The notes beneath the pieces were generated by a model, which did no database searches, was not told where the DNA came from, and saw only the letters and a program-made list of their open reading frames with translations. Below, piece after piece: positions 63,479 through 64,000 of a DNA stretch of 64,000 nt. A program made the position numbers and the translations under genes. The DNA is from Coleofasciculus sp040219735. Lineage in GTDB: Bacteria; Cyanobacteriota; Cyanobacteriia; Cyanobacteriales; Coleofasciculaceae. How positions within the stretch are numbered: position 1 is the stretch's first letter; each line of letters begins with the position of its first letter. The stretch is taken from NCBI GenBank assembly GCA_040219735.1, contig JAVJRX010000047.1. The stretch is one strand, 5' to 3'.

Positions 63479-64000
63479 ATGGCGAAATGGGGAATAACTG
63501 CTGTGCAACCGACAAAGCGACGTGAACAAATTGAACAAATCGTAGTTACCGCTGAGCAGATGCGCGAGATTGAAGGGCGTATCTTTGAGGCGGGAATGCC
63601 TGTCGCGGCGTTGATGGAAAAGGTGGCGGGGTTGATTACGAGGCGGATTCAAACCCTTTATCCTTATCCGCAAACGCGGCGGGTGGGTGTGTTAGTGGGT
63701 CCGGGACATAATGGCGGTGATGCTTTGGTGGTGGCGCGGGAGTTACAGTGTCAGGGCTATGAGGTGCTGATTTATCGTCCCATTAATAAGCTCAAGGAAT
63801 TAACCTCCCAACATGCTCAATATGCTCAGAGTTTGGGGATTCCTTTTTATGAGCAGATTCAGCCGTTGCTGGATTGTGATTTAATTATTGATGGATTGTT
63901 TGGATTTGGGCAAACGCGATCGCTCGCAGGAAATCTGGCGGATACGGTTAAGCAATTGAATCAACAATCCCTACCCATCCTTAGTATCGATTTACCCTCT
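63479..64000 (+). CDS. nnr: NAD(P)HX epimerase/dehydratase, N-terminal part (cut by window end)
   Basis: An open frame from the ATG at 63479 (MAKWGITAVQ) runs off the window; GTG 63503 is an alternative start. It reads IVVTAEQMREIEGRIFEAGM, VGVLVGPGHNGGDALVVARE and IIDGLFGFGQTRSL, the YjeF_N/NnrE domain. This domain epimerises hydrated NAD(P)H. In cyanobacteria it is usually fused to the ADP/ATP-dependent dehydratase (NnrD), which would lie beyond the edge. Confidence 0.9.
   Translation, partial: MAKWGITAVQPTKRREQIEQIVVTAEQMREIEGRIFEAGMPVAALMEKVAGLITRRIQTLYPYPQTRRVGVLVGPGHNGGDALVVARELQCQGYEVLIYRPINKLKELTSQHAQYAQSLGIPFYEQIQPLLDCDLIIDGLFGFGQTRSLAGNLADTVKQLNQQSLPILSIDLPS

Overview
The window is a stretch of cyanobacterial chromosome. 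Evidence: light-dependent protochlorophyllide reductase, demethylphylloquinone/NADH reductase NdbB, CofG, a Gly24-Ser25 type PanD, many families largely confined to cyanobacteria (DUF2605, DUF2973, TIGR04376, YlqD-like), and very frequent HIP1 octamers (GCGATCGC). Heptamer tandem repeats, several dispersed hairpin families and a TnpB element suggest a large, repeat-rich genome of the filamentous mat-forming kind (Microcoleus/Coleofasciculus-like); that placement is inference.

Layout. 1-1.2 kb: 3' part of a TnpB element with its right-end hairpin. 1.2-5.4 kb: membrane-anchored VOC protein, ECF-like sigma factor, TPR protein, tRNA-Asn, HAD phosphatase. 5.6-13 kb: two orphan OpuC/ProW-type permeases bracket a minus-strand pair of a secreted copper-radical (galactose/glyoxal oxidase-like) enzyme and a DyP peroxidase with a duplicated tail; an EgtC-like amidotransferase is divergent from the second permease. 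13-17.4 kb: por, a decayed gene, a hexapeptide acetyltransferase behind ureB, a small conserved gene and a dead adenylate cyclase fragment. 17.6-24.4 kb: one 2246-residue exoprotein combining a TPS secretion domain, seven near-identical propeller-like repeats, beta-helix repeats and a C-terminal CHAT caspase-like domain.

25-36 kb: tatC, an MsbA-like exporter, a PPC/DUF296 protein, TIGR04376, a 1039-residue membrane protein with eight helical repeats, a BON protein and an OmpR-type regulator with a PAS-like tail. 36-49.6 kb: acyl-ACP synthetase, YlqD-like protein, ndbB, HAD hydrolase, PEP-CTERM protein, cofG, a zinc-ribbon protein, DUF2973/DUF2605, thrS and an HD-like protein. 50-64 kb: a possible pseudokinase, a degenerate HPt protein, a CheY, panD, a methyltransferase, a pentapeptide protein, uvrB, a LolA-like protein, lipoprotein Cu/Zn SOD, a YcgR/YcgQ-like membrane pair, a GH99-like protein, DUF29 and the start of nnr.

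Most genes are single transcription units. Clear functional pairs are the oxidase with the peroxidase (H2O2 producer and consumer), the permease with TIGR03943, and DUF2605 with DUF2973. The most unusual items are the oxidase-peroxidase pair, the TPS-CHAT giant protein, the eight-repeat membrane protein, and heptamer repeat tracts that supply start codons.
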